Origin: Paracoccus tibetensis
GTDB lineage: Bacteria > Pseudomonadota > Alphaproteobacteria > Rhodobacterales > Rhodobacteraceae
Direction of reading: 5' to 3'
DNA: 64,000 nt
Assembly: GCF_900102505.1 (NCBI RefSeq)
Contig: NZ_FMVT01000013.1
Location: 1 to 64,000, forward strand
Positions 15,957-25,706 of this stretch are shown here, in pieces; within the stretch, counting starts at the first letter, position 1; every line of letters begins with the position of its first letter. The notes under the pieces are model-generated. The model made no database searches. It was given only the letters and a program-made list of their open reading frames with translations, and had not been told where the DNA came from. The position numbers were made by a program, and so were the translations under genes.

Positions 15957-17483
15957 ATGGAATTCTACGACATCCTGGTCAGGCTGATGGATCCTTCCCT
16001 CCTGCTGACCATCCTGATCTGCACGCTCTACGGGGCGATGGTCGGTGCCTTGCCAGGTCTCTCCGCGACGATGGCAGTGGCGCTTCTGGTACCCTTCACC
16101 TTCTTCATGGATCCGGTAACCGCGATCGCGGCGATCGTTGCCACAACGTCCACGGGTATCTTCGCCGGGGACATCAGTGGCGCATTGCTCAGGATCCCCG
16201 GAACACCAGCGTCGGCCGCCTATGTCGCCGACAGCTCCACGATTGCGCATAATGGACGCCCGCGGACCATCCTGTTCGTGTCGCTCTTTTCCGGAGTCTG
16301 TGGGGGCATCATCGGGGTCATCGCCCTCAGCTTGGCGACCCCCATGCTCGCGCGGTTCGCGACCAACTTCTCCAGTGACGAGATGTTCTGGCTGGCAGCC
16401 CTGGGACTGAGTTGCGCGGTCTTCGTCGCAAGCGCACCGCCGGCCAAGACATTCGCCAGCCTCTTTATCGGCCTCGCCATCGCGACTGTGGGGATCGACG
16501 TCGCTGTCGGTATGCCGCGATACACATTTGGTCTCTATGACCTCTATGATGGCGTCGACTTCATCTCGGCAATGATTGGGTTCTTCGCCCTGACCGAGCT
16601 TTTCCGAGCCGCGCTCGTCCGAAGAAATCCGGCAGGGGAGCCGATCCCACTCCGGATGGAGCCGCTCTGGACGGCCATCAAGAATGCCCTTGGCATCATC
16701 AGAACACGATGGGCCGCGGTGGTCCGGTCCGGGCCGCTCGGGGTTCTTATCGGGGTTCTGCCGGGGGCAGGCTCCGATGTCGCTGCATGGATCGCCTACG
16801 CGCTCTCCCGACGGTTCTCGCGCACGCCTGAGAAATTCGGGCATGGCCATGACGAAGGCATCGTCGCGGGTGGTGCATCGAACAATGCCGCCGTCAGCGG
16901 CGCCTGGACACCAGCCCTCGTCTTCGGGATCCCGGGTGACAGCGTCACTGCCATCGCCATTGGCGTTCTCATGATGAAGGGCCTCACGCCGGGCCCAGAC
17001 ATCTTCGAGCGCAGCGGCGAGATCGTCTACACGCTCTTCGGTGCGTTCCTCATCGCCAACATCTTCATGATCTTCACAGGCGCGCTCGCAATCCTTCTCG
17101 CCAGTCAGCTGCTGCGGATGCCGAAGAGCCTGCTGATGCCGCTGGTGCTCGCACTGTCACTGATCGGCGGCTTTGCCGTCATGAACACGGTGTTCTCGAT
17201 CTGGATCATCATTGCCCTCGGGATCCTCGGCTTCCTGATGATCCTGGGTGGAATCCCAATTGCTCCGGCCATCCTCGGCGTCGTTCTGGGCAAGACGCTC
17301 GAGCAGAACTTCATGACCTCGATGATCAAGGCGCAGGGAGACTTCACCCAGTTCTTCTCGCGCGACATCGCGATGGTTCTCGGCCTCGCGACAATCCTGA
17401 TCTGGGGCCTGTGCCTCTACCGCGCCGTGCGGACAATCATCGCACCTCCCCAACAAGTGAACCACAAGGGCTACGAAGCATGA
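15957..17483 (+). CDS. TTT transporter large permease (TctA)
   Basis: 508 residues of a very hydrophobic protein with the TctA signatures: YGAMVGALPGLSATMAVALL near the start, a second repeat around IGVLPGAGSDVAAWIAYALS near residue 263, and FGIPGDSVTAIAIGVLMMKG near 322. It forms the cation-coupled channel in the inner membrane and receives substrate from TctC. Its stop overlaps the start of the aldolase gene by 4 bp (ATGA), so transport and catabolism are translationally linked. Confidence 0.93.
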   Translation: MEFYDILVRLMDPSLLLTILICTLYGAMVGALPGLSATMAVALLVPFTFFMDPVTAIAAIVATTSTGIFAGDISGALLRIPGTPASAAYVADSSTIAHNGRPRTILFVSLFSGVCGGIIGVIALSLATPMLARFATNFSSDEMFWLAALGLSCAVFVASAPPAKTFASLFIGLAIATVGIDVAVGMPRYTFGLYDLYDGVDFISAMIGFFALTELFRAALVRRNPAGEPIPLRMEPLWTAIKNALGIIRTRWAAVVRSGPLGVLIGVLPGAGSDVAAWIAYALSRRFSRTPEKFGHGHDEGIVAGGASNNAAVSGAWTPALVFGIPGDSVTAIAIGVLMMKGLTPGPDIFERSGEIVYTLFGAFLIANIFMIFTGALAILLASQLLRMPKSLLMPLVLALSLIGGFAVMNTVFSIWIIIALGILGFLMILGGIPIAPAILGVVLGKTLEQNFMTSMIKAQGDFTQFFSRDIAMVLGLATILIWGLCLYRAVRTIIAPPQQVNHKGYEA

Positions 17484-18283
17484 CGAATGCAATCAAGAAA
17501 CGGCTGCAGGCCGGCGAAACTGTCACCGCCTGCTGGATCGATACCGGCTCGCCTGAGGTGGCCGAGATCGTCGTCAACGCCGGGTGGGATGTCGTCGTGA
17601 TCGACTGCGAGCACGGCGCGGCTCCGCTCGAAGAAGGCCTCGGCCTGATCAGAGCCGTGCAGGCGGCGGGCGGTGAGGCCATCCTGCGCGTTCCCGATGG
17701 AAACGACACGACTCTGAAACGCGCGCTCGATCGCGGTGCGCGCTCTATCATCGTGCCCATGGTGAACACGGTCGAGCACGCCAAGGCCATCGTCCACTCC
17801 TGCCTTTATCCTCCGCTCGGCGGCCGCGGCTATGCGGCTCCCATCGTGCGCGCCTCTCACTATGGTCGGTGGGCCGAATACGCGCGCACGGCACATGATG
17901 ATCTCCTGCTCATGGTCCAGTGTGAGCACATCGACGCCGTCCCGCATGTCGCGCAAATCGGGGCGCTGCCTGGCATCGACATGGTCTTTGTCGGACCGAA
18001 CGATCTGTCCGGCTCGATCGGCATCCTGGAGCAGCTGGAGCATCCGGACCTGCTCAAGGCGAAGGAGCAGATCGAAGTGACAGCTCGCAACTCGAACGTG
18101 AAGCTGGGCACCATCCTCGGTGGGGGCCGCAATTACACCCAGTTGCGTGACGCCGGCTACCAGTTCATCGTCGGACCCTGCGATGTCGGTCTCGTCTACG
18201 CAGCTGCCCGGCAGGCGCGGGAAGATATGCTGAGCGATTTGCACGCCGCGGCTGAGGTTGTTCCTCAGGCGCGCAGCTACTGA
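17480..18283 (+). CDS. HpcH/HpaI family aldolase
   Basis: 267 residues from the ATG overlapping the TctA stop. It has the class II pyruvate aldolase pattern: VVVIDCEHGAAPLEEG near residue 40, LRVPDGNDTTLKRALDRGAR near 75, MVQCEH with the metal-binding Glu near 150, and VFVGPNDLSGSIG near 178. Family members reversibly cleave 2-keto-3-deoxy acids or related compounds to pyruvate (or a similar keto acid) and an aldehyde. The following dhaKL genes suggest that a cleavage product is a dihydroxyacetone-like ketose or is converted to one; that is inference. Confidence 0.85.
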   Translation: MTNAIKKRLQAGETVTACWIDTGSPEVAEIVVNAGWDVVVIDCEHGAAPLEEGLGLIRAVQAAGGEAILRVPDGNDTTLKRALDRGARSIIVPMVNTVEHAKAIVHSCLYPPLGGRGYAAPIVRASHYGRWAEYARTAHDDLLLMVQCEHIDAVPHVAQIGALPGIDMVFVGPNDLSGSIGILEQLEHPDLLKAKEQIEVTARNSNVKLGTILGGGRNYTQLRDAGYQFIVGPCDVGLVYAAARQAREDMLSDLHAAAEVVPQARSY

Positions 18284-18292
18284 GGTGCCCGC

Positions 18293-19288
18293 ATGAAAAA
18301 GATACTCAACGATCCGCAGAATTACGTCGACGAGATGCTTGATGGCTTGGTTGCTGCGCATCCCGAAATCTACCGCGCGCATGCTCACAGGGTGATCGTC
18401 AGGGCAGGCGAGAAGAAGCCGGGAAAGGTCGGGATCGTCACGGGGGGTGGCTCCGGTCACCTCCCGGTCTTCACCGGCTATGTCGGGAACGGACTGCTCG
18501 ATGGCTGCGCCATCGGCAACGTCTTCGCCAGCCCTTCCGCTGAGCAGATGGCCGAGACGATCCGTGCCGTAGATGCCGGGGCAGGGGTGCTGTGTCTCTA
18601 TGGGAACTACGGCGGCGATGTCATGAACTTTGACATGGCGGCCGAAATGGTCGACTTCGAGGACAGCATCCGCACCAGGTCCCATGCCGTGGCGGATGAT
18701 GTCGTCTCAGCCTCCCTGGATGAGGCAGAGAAGCGACGTGGCGTTGCCGGCATGATCTACGCCTTCAAGATCGCGGGCGCCGCGGCCGAGCGGATGGCGG
18801 ACCTGGACGAGGTAACACGCCTCGCAGCCAAGGCATCGGACAATGTCGTCTCCATGGGAATGGCGATGACTCCCTGCATCATCCCGCAGCTCGGCAAGCC
18901 CACCTCGACGATCGCGGATGACGAGATGGAGATGGGAATGGGGATCCACGGAGAGCCCGGCGTCTGGAAGGGGCCGATCAAGTCGGCCGACGATCTCCTC
19001 GACGAGATGTTCGACACGCTCCAGAAGGACCGGCCGCTGACCGCCGGAGACCGTGTCTCGGTTCTGGTGAACTCTCTGGGCGCCACGCCTCTCGAAGAGC
19101 TTTACATCCTGTATCGGCGGTTGGCAGCCAGGCTCGCTGAGTTGGGCGTGAAAATCGTGATGCCGCTCGTGGGGCGCTACGCGACCTCCATGGAGATGAC
19201 CGGGGCGACGCTGAGCATCCTGAAGCTCGATGATGAGCTGGAAGTGTTGCTGCGCGCGCCGTCAAACTGCGCGTTCTGGAAGGTATGA
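18293..19288 (+). CDS. dhaK: dihydroxyacetone kinase subunit DhaK-like
   Basis: 331 residues, the length of DhaK. The substrate-binding residues are present: GGGSGH with H56, D109 in GNYGGDV, and H219 in GIHGEPG, the His that binds the ketone as a hemiaminal. It phosphorylates dihydroxyacetone or a related small ketose together with DhaL. It lies 9 bp after the aldolase and overlaps dhaL by 4 bp. No dhaM is nearby, so the phosphoryl donor is either ATP or a PTS chain encoded elsewhere. Related kinases act on tetruloses or apulose, so the natural substrate is open. Confidence 0.88.
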   Translation: MKKILNDPQNYVDEMLDGLVAAHPEIYRAHAHRVIVRAGEKKPGKVGIVTGGGSGHLPVFTGYVGNGLLDGCAIGNVFASPSAEQMAETIRAVDAGAGVLCLYGNYGGDVMNFDMAAEMVDFEDSIRTRSHAVADDVVSASLDEAEKRRGVAGMIYAFKIAGAAAERMADLDEVTRLAAKASDNVVSMGMAMTPCIIPQLGKPTSTIADDEMEMGMGIHGEPGVWKGPIKSADDLLDEMFDTLQKDRPLTAGDRVSVLVNSLGATPLEELYILYRRLAARLAELGVKIVMPLVGRYATSMEMTGATLSILKLDDELEVLLRAPSNCAFWKV

Positions 19289-19881
19289 AGATGCAGATCA
19301 CGTCCAGCGACTTGAAGTCGGCGCTCAGAAGAGTAGCCGCCCATTCCAAGAGCAAGCGGGAAGAGCTTTGCGCCGCCGACGCGCAGCTCGGAGATGGCGA
19401 CCTTGGGATCACCGTCTCCGAAGGCTTCGATGCTTGTGCCACGCTCGATCTGCCGGAAGATGTCGGCAAGGCGTTCTACGAGATGGCGAAGACGTTCCAA
19501 AGTGTCTCGTCCTCGTCCTTTGGCACGCTTGTTGCGACGGGTCTCATGGCGGCTGCAAAGGAAACGAAAGGGCGGACAAGCCTCGACAGCTCCGAGATCG
19601 CCGGCCTGCTCTCGCTTGCGCGTGACGCCATGCTTGCTCGGGGCAAGTCGTCGCTCGGGGAGAAAACGGTGCTTGATGGCATCGATGCACAGGCGAAGGC
19701 GTTGCAGGAAGGTAGCAGCGCCGCACTCGATACGGCGATTGCGGCAGCGAGGGATACGGTCGAGACCTTCCGGAACAGGCAGAACCAGGCGGGCCGGGCG
19801 CGGATCTTCGCCGAGAAGTCAAAGGGCCTGCCCGATCCCGGCCAGCTTGCGCTTGTCGTCATGACCGAGGGTCTTCGCTAA
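19285..19881 (+). CDS. dhaL: dihydroxyacetone kinase subunit DhaL-like
   Basis: 198 residues. The nucleotide/magnesium site DAQLGDGDLGITV supplies three Asp (about 32, 37, 39), and the SVSSSSFGTL loop matches the phosphate-binding region. DhaL holds the nucleotide and passes phosphate to the ketose bound in DhaK. It is the last gene of the operon; its start overlaps the DhaK stop. No clear U-run terminator follows. Confidence 0.87.
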   Translation: MKMQITSSDLKSALRRVAAHSKSKREELCAADAQLGDGDLGITVSEGFDACATLDLPEDVGKAFYEMAKTFQSVSSSSFGTLVATGLMAAAKETKGRTSLDSSEIAGLLSLARDAMLARGKSSLGEKTVLDGIDAQAKALQEGSSAALDTAIAAARDTVETFRNRQNQAGRARIFAEKSKGLPDPGQLALVVMTEGLR

Positions 19882-20856
19882 ATGTGCAGGCCGCTTGACT
19901 GGGGATTTCCCATGGCCAGTTCGAGACCTCAATGGGCAACTTGCCATTGCGACTTCCGAAATGCCGCACGTTAAGCCTTTTTCACTACTTTCCGGTCGGA
20001 AGTTGGGCTCTACATGCAACCTTATTGCCCAAGTGCTCGACCGTTGTCTGGGTGGCTGCAGGCCTTCTAGGTCCCCAAGGGACGCGGGTCCAACAATACG
20101 TTGACAGAATGCTTCCAAACCACATCGAGCACGCCAGTAGGTTAGGCACCTGAAACCTGTATCATGTTGGCGGCCTGCGCGTTGACCACGGATAAAAGCA
20201 TGCGTCCATGTGGTCTTTAACGAGGGTGGCCGTGCCAGCGACGATCAGATCAAACCTGAAACGCTAACTGCGCACGTCGGCGCACGTGTGAAATCGCTGG
20301 ACTGAGGCGACTCCGTTGCCGGAGTGCTGTGCCTATTGCGAAGTAGATCTCCGCGCGCGTAACTCTTCGCGTCGCCTACTTTCCGAGGACGCTGAGCGTT
20401 GCTGCTATGCATTGAGACTTGAGTGACTGCTGCCCAACGGGTTTATCATGGCACAAAGTTTGCAGGAGGGCGCGCTAGACAGCATGGGAGCTGCAGCGAC
20501 GAGCAAGTTGGGCAGTTGCTTTTGATGTCATCGCTTTGAGCGCCACAGTCGCGCGCCACGGTCCGGCGGGTTGTTGAGTTGCTTCTACCGAAGCAGGCAG
20601 CGGTCGCAGGTTGCAGCGCAGCCTTGTACAATTCAGATCGCGCAGCTCACTATCAGCTACACTTTTGCGCTCACGCATGTGTCGGATCGATAAAGGCCCA
20701 AGATCGCTGCAAGCAGATCATTCTGATCCTATCTTGACGACTTGGGCCGCCAGCTGCGACACCGCACCTCGAAATGCCATGGCAGGCTACACTGCGCGAC
20801 AGCCAGATGCGGCCGCTGAGAGACATAGACTGAGGCGAGGTAATTCTGGCGTGAAC
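19882..20856. other. 975-bp stretch without a supported gene
   Basis: Open frames here lack domains and start signals. One short plus-strand frame near 20190-20304 reads like real protein (VVFNEGGRASDDQIKPETLT) and ends at TGA, but has no start, so it may be a gene remnant. No tRNA, repeat array or IS end was found. The stretch separates the LacI-controlled operon from the convergent amidase operon. Confidence 0.45.
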
Positions 20857-22140
20857 TTACTCAGCCCCATTTTTATCGACGGCGTCTCCACGACCGATGC
20901 ACCTGCAGGCTGCAAATAGCTCGGCATCGGCGCCGTGAACGCCAGCGAGCATCGTCAGCGACCAGGGCGCAACGGAAACATCCGACGGAAGAACGATGGC
21001 GCACCCGTCGACCAGGTTGATGAGCGACGTGTTTCGCAGCATCGCGGCATTGAAACGGTCAAAGTCGGCCTCGACCTCTGCAATGGTGGGCGGCATCACC
21101 GAAAGCGCCGGAGCTACCAGAGCATCATGTCCTTCCATCCGCTGCCGGAACAGTTTGACCATCTCGGCGCGTTCGCCGTAGGCATTTTCGATCTGCTGAA
21201 GCGACAGCGTCTCCGCGTAGCGGATACGCGACAGCACGCGGGGGTCGCCTACCTTTTCCAGCCGGTCAAGATCTGCAGCATAGTGGCGATGAGCCTCGAC
21301 CGCGACGATAATACGGTTCAAGCCGATCCTGTCGCCGATTGGCGTCATGTCGACCGGCTGCAACTGGTGCCCGGCTGAACGAAGCCGCTTCGTTACGGCG
21401 GAGAACCAGGCTTCTATCTCCGCAGACACATCATTCGTGAAGGCGCCATGCGGGACCGCCAGTGTCAGCGGACCGGCGGGCGGCGCGATAATCGGACGGC
21501 CTGCCATGACCGACAGCACGCGCTGCAAAGTTTCGGCATCGCGGGCCATGGGGCCGGGCGTGTCGTAGCTGGGCGCCAGCGGATGCACGCCCCTGTCCGG
21601 CACGAGACCTTGGCTGGGCTTCATCCCCCACAGGCCGTTGGCCACCGCGGGAATGCGTAGCGATCCTCCGGTATCGGTGCCGATGGCCGCATCCACCAGC
21701 CCCAGCCCGACGCTCACCGCCCCGCCCGAGGTCGAACCGCCGGGGATCCCGCCCGGCACAAGCACGCTGGAGGGCGTACCGTGATGCGGGTTCAGCCCGA
21801 CCCCGGAATAGGCGAACTCGGACATCGAGGTCCGCCCGAACATCACCGCCCCCGCCTGCCGCAGACGCGCGACTGCGGTGCTGTCCGCCTCGGCCGGCGC
21901 ACGGTCCGCCAGCAGGCGCGAGCCCGCCCCGGTGACCTGCCCCGCCTCGTCGAAGAGGTCCTTGACCGAGATCAGCATCCCGTAGAGGGACAGATCCTCG
22001 CCTGCATCCGCGCGGGCCTGCTGGCGCTGCGCCTCGGCCAAAATGCGGGGACGGTCCAGCTGGGTGAAGATCGCGCCGCGATCCGGCAGCGCCTCGGCCC
22101 GGTCCAGCGCGTCCGTGACGCGGAGCAGAAGGGGTGTCAT
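20857..22140 (-). CDS. amidase-signature family hydrolase
   Basis: 427 residues from the ATG at 22140, which overlaps the upstream stop by 4 bp; a longer in-frame reading exists but its extra part is a shadow of the DUF2848 gene. The Ser-cisSer-Lys triad is visible: K60 in LISVKD, the cis-Ser in GGSTSGG (136-140), and the nucleophile S160 in GTDTGGSLR. It hydrolyses an amide, acting in the cytoplasm, on a substrate brought in by the TRAP transporter encoded just upstream. The precise amide is unknown. Confidence 0.9.
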   Translation of the reverse strand: MTPLLLRVTDALDRAEALPDRGAIFTQLDRPRILAEAQRQQARADAGEDLSLYGMLISVKDLFDEAGQVTGAGSRLLADRAPAEADSTAVARLRQAGAVMFGRTSMSEFAYSGVGLNPHHGTPSSVLVPGGIPGGSTSGGAVSVGLGLVDAAIGTDTGGSLRIPAVANGLWGMKPSQGLVPDRGVHPLAPSYDTPGPMARDAETLQRVLSVMAGRPIIAPPAGPLTLAVPHGAFTNDVSAEIEAWFSAVTKRLRSAGHQLQPVDMTPIGDRIGLNRIIVAVEAHRHYAADLDRLEKVGDPRVLSRIRYAETLSLQQIENAYGERAEMVKLFRQRMEGHDALVAPALSVMPPTIAEVEADFDRFNAAMLRNTSLINLVDGCAIVLPSDVSVAPWSLTMLAGVHGADAELFAACRCIGRGDAVDKNGAE

Positions 22141-22805
22141 GCGACCTCGGGCAGGGTATCGGTGGCATATTCGTGAGCGATGCTGCGGCCGCTCGAAGGA
22201 TCGCGCATCTCCATGCGGAAGCGCGCGGCGGGGCGCACGCCGCCCTTGGCGCCGAAGGTGCCGCACATCATCGCAGCGCCGCCATCCTGCGCCAGCGCGT
22301 CGAAGTCGGCGCCCGCGATCAGGTCGGTCAGGGGCCGGATCGCGGCGAGCGTGCCGGACTGATAGGGCTGCCAGCCCAACCCCTTGTCGATCCAGCTCTC
22401 CAGCTCGATCTCTTCCAGGCGGTCCGCAACGCTGCCCCACTCCCACAGCTCGGGCGCGCAGGGCTTGGCGCAGACCTGCTTGGACAAGGCGACCGAATGG
22501 GCCTCGAGCTTGCGGTCGGTGTGGTCCGAGCCGAGGCCCAGCCAGCGCCGCCCGCCCGACTGGACGATCAGCGGCTCGACCTCGCCCGAGCTGTCGGGGC
22601 CGACGGCCTCGATCCGGGCCGACGGGGTCAGAAGCCCCGCGGCCACCCGGTAGTAGAGCGGCGTTGCCGAGGGGGGCGTGACGCCGATGGCGGCCAGTTC
22701 CTCGATATGGTGCTGGATGGCGGCGGCGTCGCGGCCGGTCCAGCCGGCGACGACCATGTGGCGGATGGCGATGTCCACGGCCGCGCCGTTGCAGGTGAAG
22801 TTCAT
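22137..22805 (-). CDS. DUF2848 family protein
   Basis: 222 residues from the ATG at 22805 (AAGGA nine bases upstream). Recognised by overall pattern: an early HHIEELAAIGVTPPSATPLYY, then LGLGSDHTDRKLEAHSVALSKQ, and EWGSVADRLEEIELESW. DUF2848 proteins look related to fumarylacetoacetate hydrolase-fold enzymes and are found beside amidases and transporters, but their reaction is not known to me. It is coupled to the amidase by ATGA and lies 14 bp after the TRAP permease. Confidence 0.75.
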   Translation of the reverse strand: MNFTCNGAAVDIAIRHMVVAGWTGRDAAAIQHHIEELAAIGVTPPSATPLYYRVAAGLLTPSARIEAVGPDSSGEVEPLIVQSGGRRWLGLGSDHTDRKLEAHSVALSKQVCAKPCAPELWEWGSVADRLEEIELESWIDKGLGWQPYQSGTLAAIRPLTDLIAGADFDALAQDGGAAMMCGTFGAKGGVRPAARFRMEMRDPSSGRSIAHEYATDTLPEVA

Positions 22806-22819
22806 GTCGGAAAATCCTT

Positions 22820-24100
22820 TCAGAAGGCCGAGGGCAGCCACAGCGCAAGGCCCGGCAGCGCGATCAGCGCGGCCACCATCAGGGCCATGACGAAGACATA
22901 GGGGATGACGCCCATGATGACGTCGTTGATGGATCCGCGCTTCCGCGCGCCCTGCACGACGAAGAGGTTCAGCCCCACGGGCGGCGTGATCAGCGCCATT
23001 TCCACCAGCACGATCAACAGGATGCCGAACCAGACCTTGTCATAGCCAAGGCCCGCCATGATCGGCACGATGATGGGAATGGTCGCGACCATCAGGGCCA
23101 GCGTCTCGATGAAGAAGCCCAGCACGATGTAGAGGGCGATGACCAGCATCAGCGTGCCGAAGGGCGACAGCCCCGAGCCGCCGATCAGGTCCGACAGCTG
23201 CCGCCCCAGCCCCGCCGAGGTCATGGCGAAGTTCAGGAAATAGGCGCCGACGATGACCAGCATGATCATGGCCGAGATGCGGATCGTGCCCTCCAGCGCC
23301 TCGATGATGGCGCGGCGGCCCAGCCCGTCGCCGAACGCCGCGATCACCGCCGCCATCGCGACCCCGATCGCCGCCGATTCCGTGGGCGTCGCCCAGCCCG
23401 CATAGATCGAGCCGATCACCACCGTGAACAGCGCGACGATTGGCAGCAGCTGGCCAAGGCTGCGCATCCGCTCGGACCACTCGAAGCTGCGCGAGGGGCC
23501 GCCGAGCGCCGGGCGGACGATGCAGATCAGCGCCGTCACGACGACGAACGCCAGCGCCAGCAGCAGGCCGGGGATCAGCCCCGCCAGGAACAGCTGCGGG
23601 ATCGAGGTCTCGGTCAGGAAGCCGTAGACGATCAGGTTGATCGAGGGCGGGATCATGATGCCAAGCGTGCCGCCCGCCGCGATGGCGCCGGAAAAGAGGC
23701 GCGGATCGTAGTTCAGCCGCTCGGCCTGCGGCATGGCGACGGTGGCGACGGTCGCGGCGGTCGCGACCGAGGACCCGGACGTGGCCGAGAACATGGTCGA
23801 GGTCGCAATGTTTGCGTGGACCAGCCCGCCGGGCAGCCAGGACAGCCACTTGTCCAGCGCGGCATACGTCCGCTCGGCCACGCCGCCGCGCACAAGGATC
23901 TCGCCCAGCAGCACGAAGAGCGGGATGGCGATCAGCGTGCTGGAGGCCGACGAGGACCAGATCATCTGACCCATCCCGCGCAGAAGCGGAAAGGCCGAAT
24001 AGAACTGCGCGACGCCGATGCCCAGCAGGAACAGGACGATCCCCACGGGAATGGAGAGGGCCATCAGGCCCAGCAGAGAGATGGCGACGGTCCAGATCAT
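22820..24100 (-). CDS. TRAP transporter large permease (DctM)
   Basis: 426 residues from the ATG at 24100, which overlaps the DctQ stop by 4 bp. A dozen hydrophobic helices carry the DctM signatures, including LLGEILVRGG, MFSATSGSSVATAATVATVA near residue 95, and IIPPSINLIVYGFLTE near 145. It is the sodium-coupled transport subunit in the inner membrane. It works with the DctQ and DctP encoded upstream. Confidence 0.93.
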   Translation of the reverse strand: MIWTVAISLLGLMALSIPVGIVLFLLGIGVAQFYSAFPLLRGMGQMIWSSSASSTLIAIPLFVLLGEILVRGGVAERTYAALDKWLSWLPGGLVHANIATSTMFSATSGSSVATAATVATVAMPQAERLNYDPRLFSGAIAAGGTLGIMIPPSINLIVYGFLTETSIPQLFLAGLIPGLLLALAFVVVTALICIVRPALGGPSRSFEWSERMRSLGQLLPIVALFTVVIGSIYAGWATPTESAAIGVAMAAVIAAFGDGLGRRAIIEALEGTIRISAMIMLVIVGAYFLNFAMTSAGLGRQLSDLIGGSGLSPFGTLMLVIALYIVLGFFIETLALMVATIPIIVPIMAGLGYDKVWFGILLIVLVEMALITPPVGLNLFVVQGARKRGSINDVIMGVIPYVFVMALMVAALIALPGLALWLPSAF

Positions 24101-24642
24101 GGCTCGACCTCCGATCCGATGCCGATGGTGGCGTCCAGCGCGTCCCGGCGCCCGGCGAGAAGATAGGACAGTGCGACCAGCGTGATGATCGTGGCGCTCA
24201 GGGCGAACCACAGCCAGCCCGCGAACCAGATGCCCTGCGGAATCCACAGCGGCGTCTCCAAGGGCGTGTTGGCGCGCGAGCCGCGCTCGATCGTCTTTTG
24301 CAGGACCGGCCAGCACTGAAAGGCGATCAGCAGGACGACGCCGTTGGTGACGATCATCGCCAGAATGTCCATCGCAGCCCGGCCCGTGTCCCGCAGCTTC
24401 AGCCGCATGACGTCGATGCGGACATGCGCCCGTTCCAAGAGGGCGAAGGCAAGCCCCCAGCTGGCGACGGCCGCCATGACATAGCCCGACAGCTCGTCCG
24501 AGCCGCCGAGCGAGCCGAGGCCAAGGCCCCGCAGCGCCACGTCGGTCAGGATGAAGGCGACCGTCAGGATCAGCGCGACGCCCAGGATCAGGGCCACGGC
24601 CCTGTTGGCGCGCCGCAGCGCGCCAAGGATGTGATCGGCCAT
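24097..24642 (-). CDS. TRAP transporter small permease (DctQ)
   Basis: 181 residues with four membrane helices (about 15-40, 50-70, 89-110, 136-160), and the conserved stretch LGSLGGSDELSGYVMAAVAS typical of DctQ. It binds DctM. The start is 5 bp downstream of the DctP stop, so the three TRAP genes form one transcript followed by DUF2848 and the amidase. Confidence 0.9.
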   Translation of the reverse strand: MADHILGALRRANRAVALILGVALILTVAFILTDVALRGLGLGSLGGSDELSGYVMAAVASWGLAFALLERAHVRIDVMRLKLRDTGRAAMDILAMIVTNGVVLLIAFQCWPVLQKTIERGSRANTPLETPLWIPQGIWFAGWLWFALSATIITLVALSYLLAGRRDALDATIGIGSEVEP

Positions 24643-24646
24643 GGGC

Positions 24647-25678
24647 TTAGCGGTCGATGGTCAGGCCGACCGTCTGGCCGACGGTCTCGTTCCAGCGCGC
24701 CGCCCAATCGCCGCCCGCCCGCGAGGCCCAGTCCGGCAGAACCTCGGCCACCAGGATCTCGCGCGCCCGCGCCATGTCGTCCTCGCTGGCCGGGGCCACG
24801 GTCATCGATGCGCGGCTGCCCTCGCAGGACGCATCGCCCGTCAGGCAGGCGATGTCGTTTTCAAGCCCGCCCTGGGCGGCCTGCCAGGCGGGGGCCTCCA
24901 GCCCCTCGGCCACGGCGCTGGTCAGCATCGTCTGCTGCTCGGCCGTCAGCGCGTCGTAGCGATCCGCGTTCATCGCGATCACGACCGGGTCCCACCCGCC
25001 AAGCGGCAGGGTCAGCAGGTGGTCCGATACCTCCCACCAGCCGGCGGAATAGCCCGAACCCGCGCCGGTCACCGCGCAGTCGATCACGCCGCGCTCGAGC
25101 GAGCCAGGGACCTCGGAGAAGGCGATGTTGATCCCCTCGGCCCCGAGCGCTTCCAGCAGCTTGGTCGTCATCCGGCCCGAGCCGCGGACCTTCTTGCCCT
25201 GCAGATCGGCCAGAGAGGCGACATCGCCCCGGCAGAAGACGACCTGCGGCGGATAGGGGGCGATCCCCAGCACCTGCGCCCCGAAGCGGTCGCGCATGAT
25301 GTCCTCGACCATGGGGCGGGCGGCCTCGACCATGGCCTGCGCCTCGGCGGCGTCAGTGGCGATCAGGGGAACGTCCAGGCCTTCCAGTTCGGGCGCGTCC
25401 CCCACCGTATAGTCGGCAACCGTGGCGCCCACGTCGAAGACGCCGTCGCCCAGCATGCGGTAGACGTCCGCGCCCGCGATGCCCATCTGGTCGAAGCTGG
25501 TCAGCTGGGCGGTCATCTGGCCGTCCGTCAGCTCGGGCAGGCGCTCGTTCCAGAAGACGGTCTCGAACTGCTGGTAAAGCGGCAGGTTCGACCAGCTGCC
25601 CACGACCGACAGCTCTTCGGCCAAAGCGGGGGCGGCCAGCGCGCTGCCGGTCATCAGGATGGCGATGGTCTTTTTCAT
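24647..25678 (-). CDS. TRAP transporter solute-binding protein (DctP)
   Basis: 343 residues with a signal peptide (MKKTIAILMTGSALAAPALA). The DctP features include a central GKKVRGSGRMTTKLLEALGA with the conserved Arg that pairs with the substrate carboxylate, and VIDCAVTGAGSGYSAGWWEV. It binds an organic acid in the periplasm for DctQM. It follows the DUF1445 gene by 28 bp, in the operon DUF1445-dctP-dctQ-dctM-DUF2848-amidase. Confidence 0.9.
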   Translation of the reverse strand: MKKTIAILMTGSALAAPALAEELSVVGSWSNLPLYQQFETVFWNERLPELTDGQMTAQLTSFDQMGIAGADVYRMLGDGVFDVGATVADYTVGDAPELEGLDVPLIATDAAEAQAMVEAARPMVEDIMRDRFGAQVLGIAPYPPQVVFCRGDVASLADLQGKKVRGSGRMTTKLLEALGAEGINIAFSEVPGSLERGVIDCAVTGAGSGYSAGWWEVSDHLLTLPLGGWDPVVIAMNADRYDALTAEQQTMLTSAVAEGLEAPAWQAAQGGLENDIACLTGDASCEGSRASMTVAPASEDDMARAREILVAEVLPDWASRAGGDWAARWNETVGQTVGLTIDR

Positions 25679-25706
25679 GGGTTCTCTCCTGTTGGTTTCT
25701 TGTTGT

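Noticed and set aside
19882..20856. tRNA gene or attachment site in the long gap
   Set aside because: No cloverleaf or TTCRA-loop pattern was found and no matching flank repeat was seen.
22141..22848. N-terminal extension of the amidase to 663 residues
   Set aside because: The extra part is an Arg/Pro-rich shadow of the DUF2848 gene; the ATG at 22140 with ATGA overlap is the natural start.
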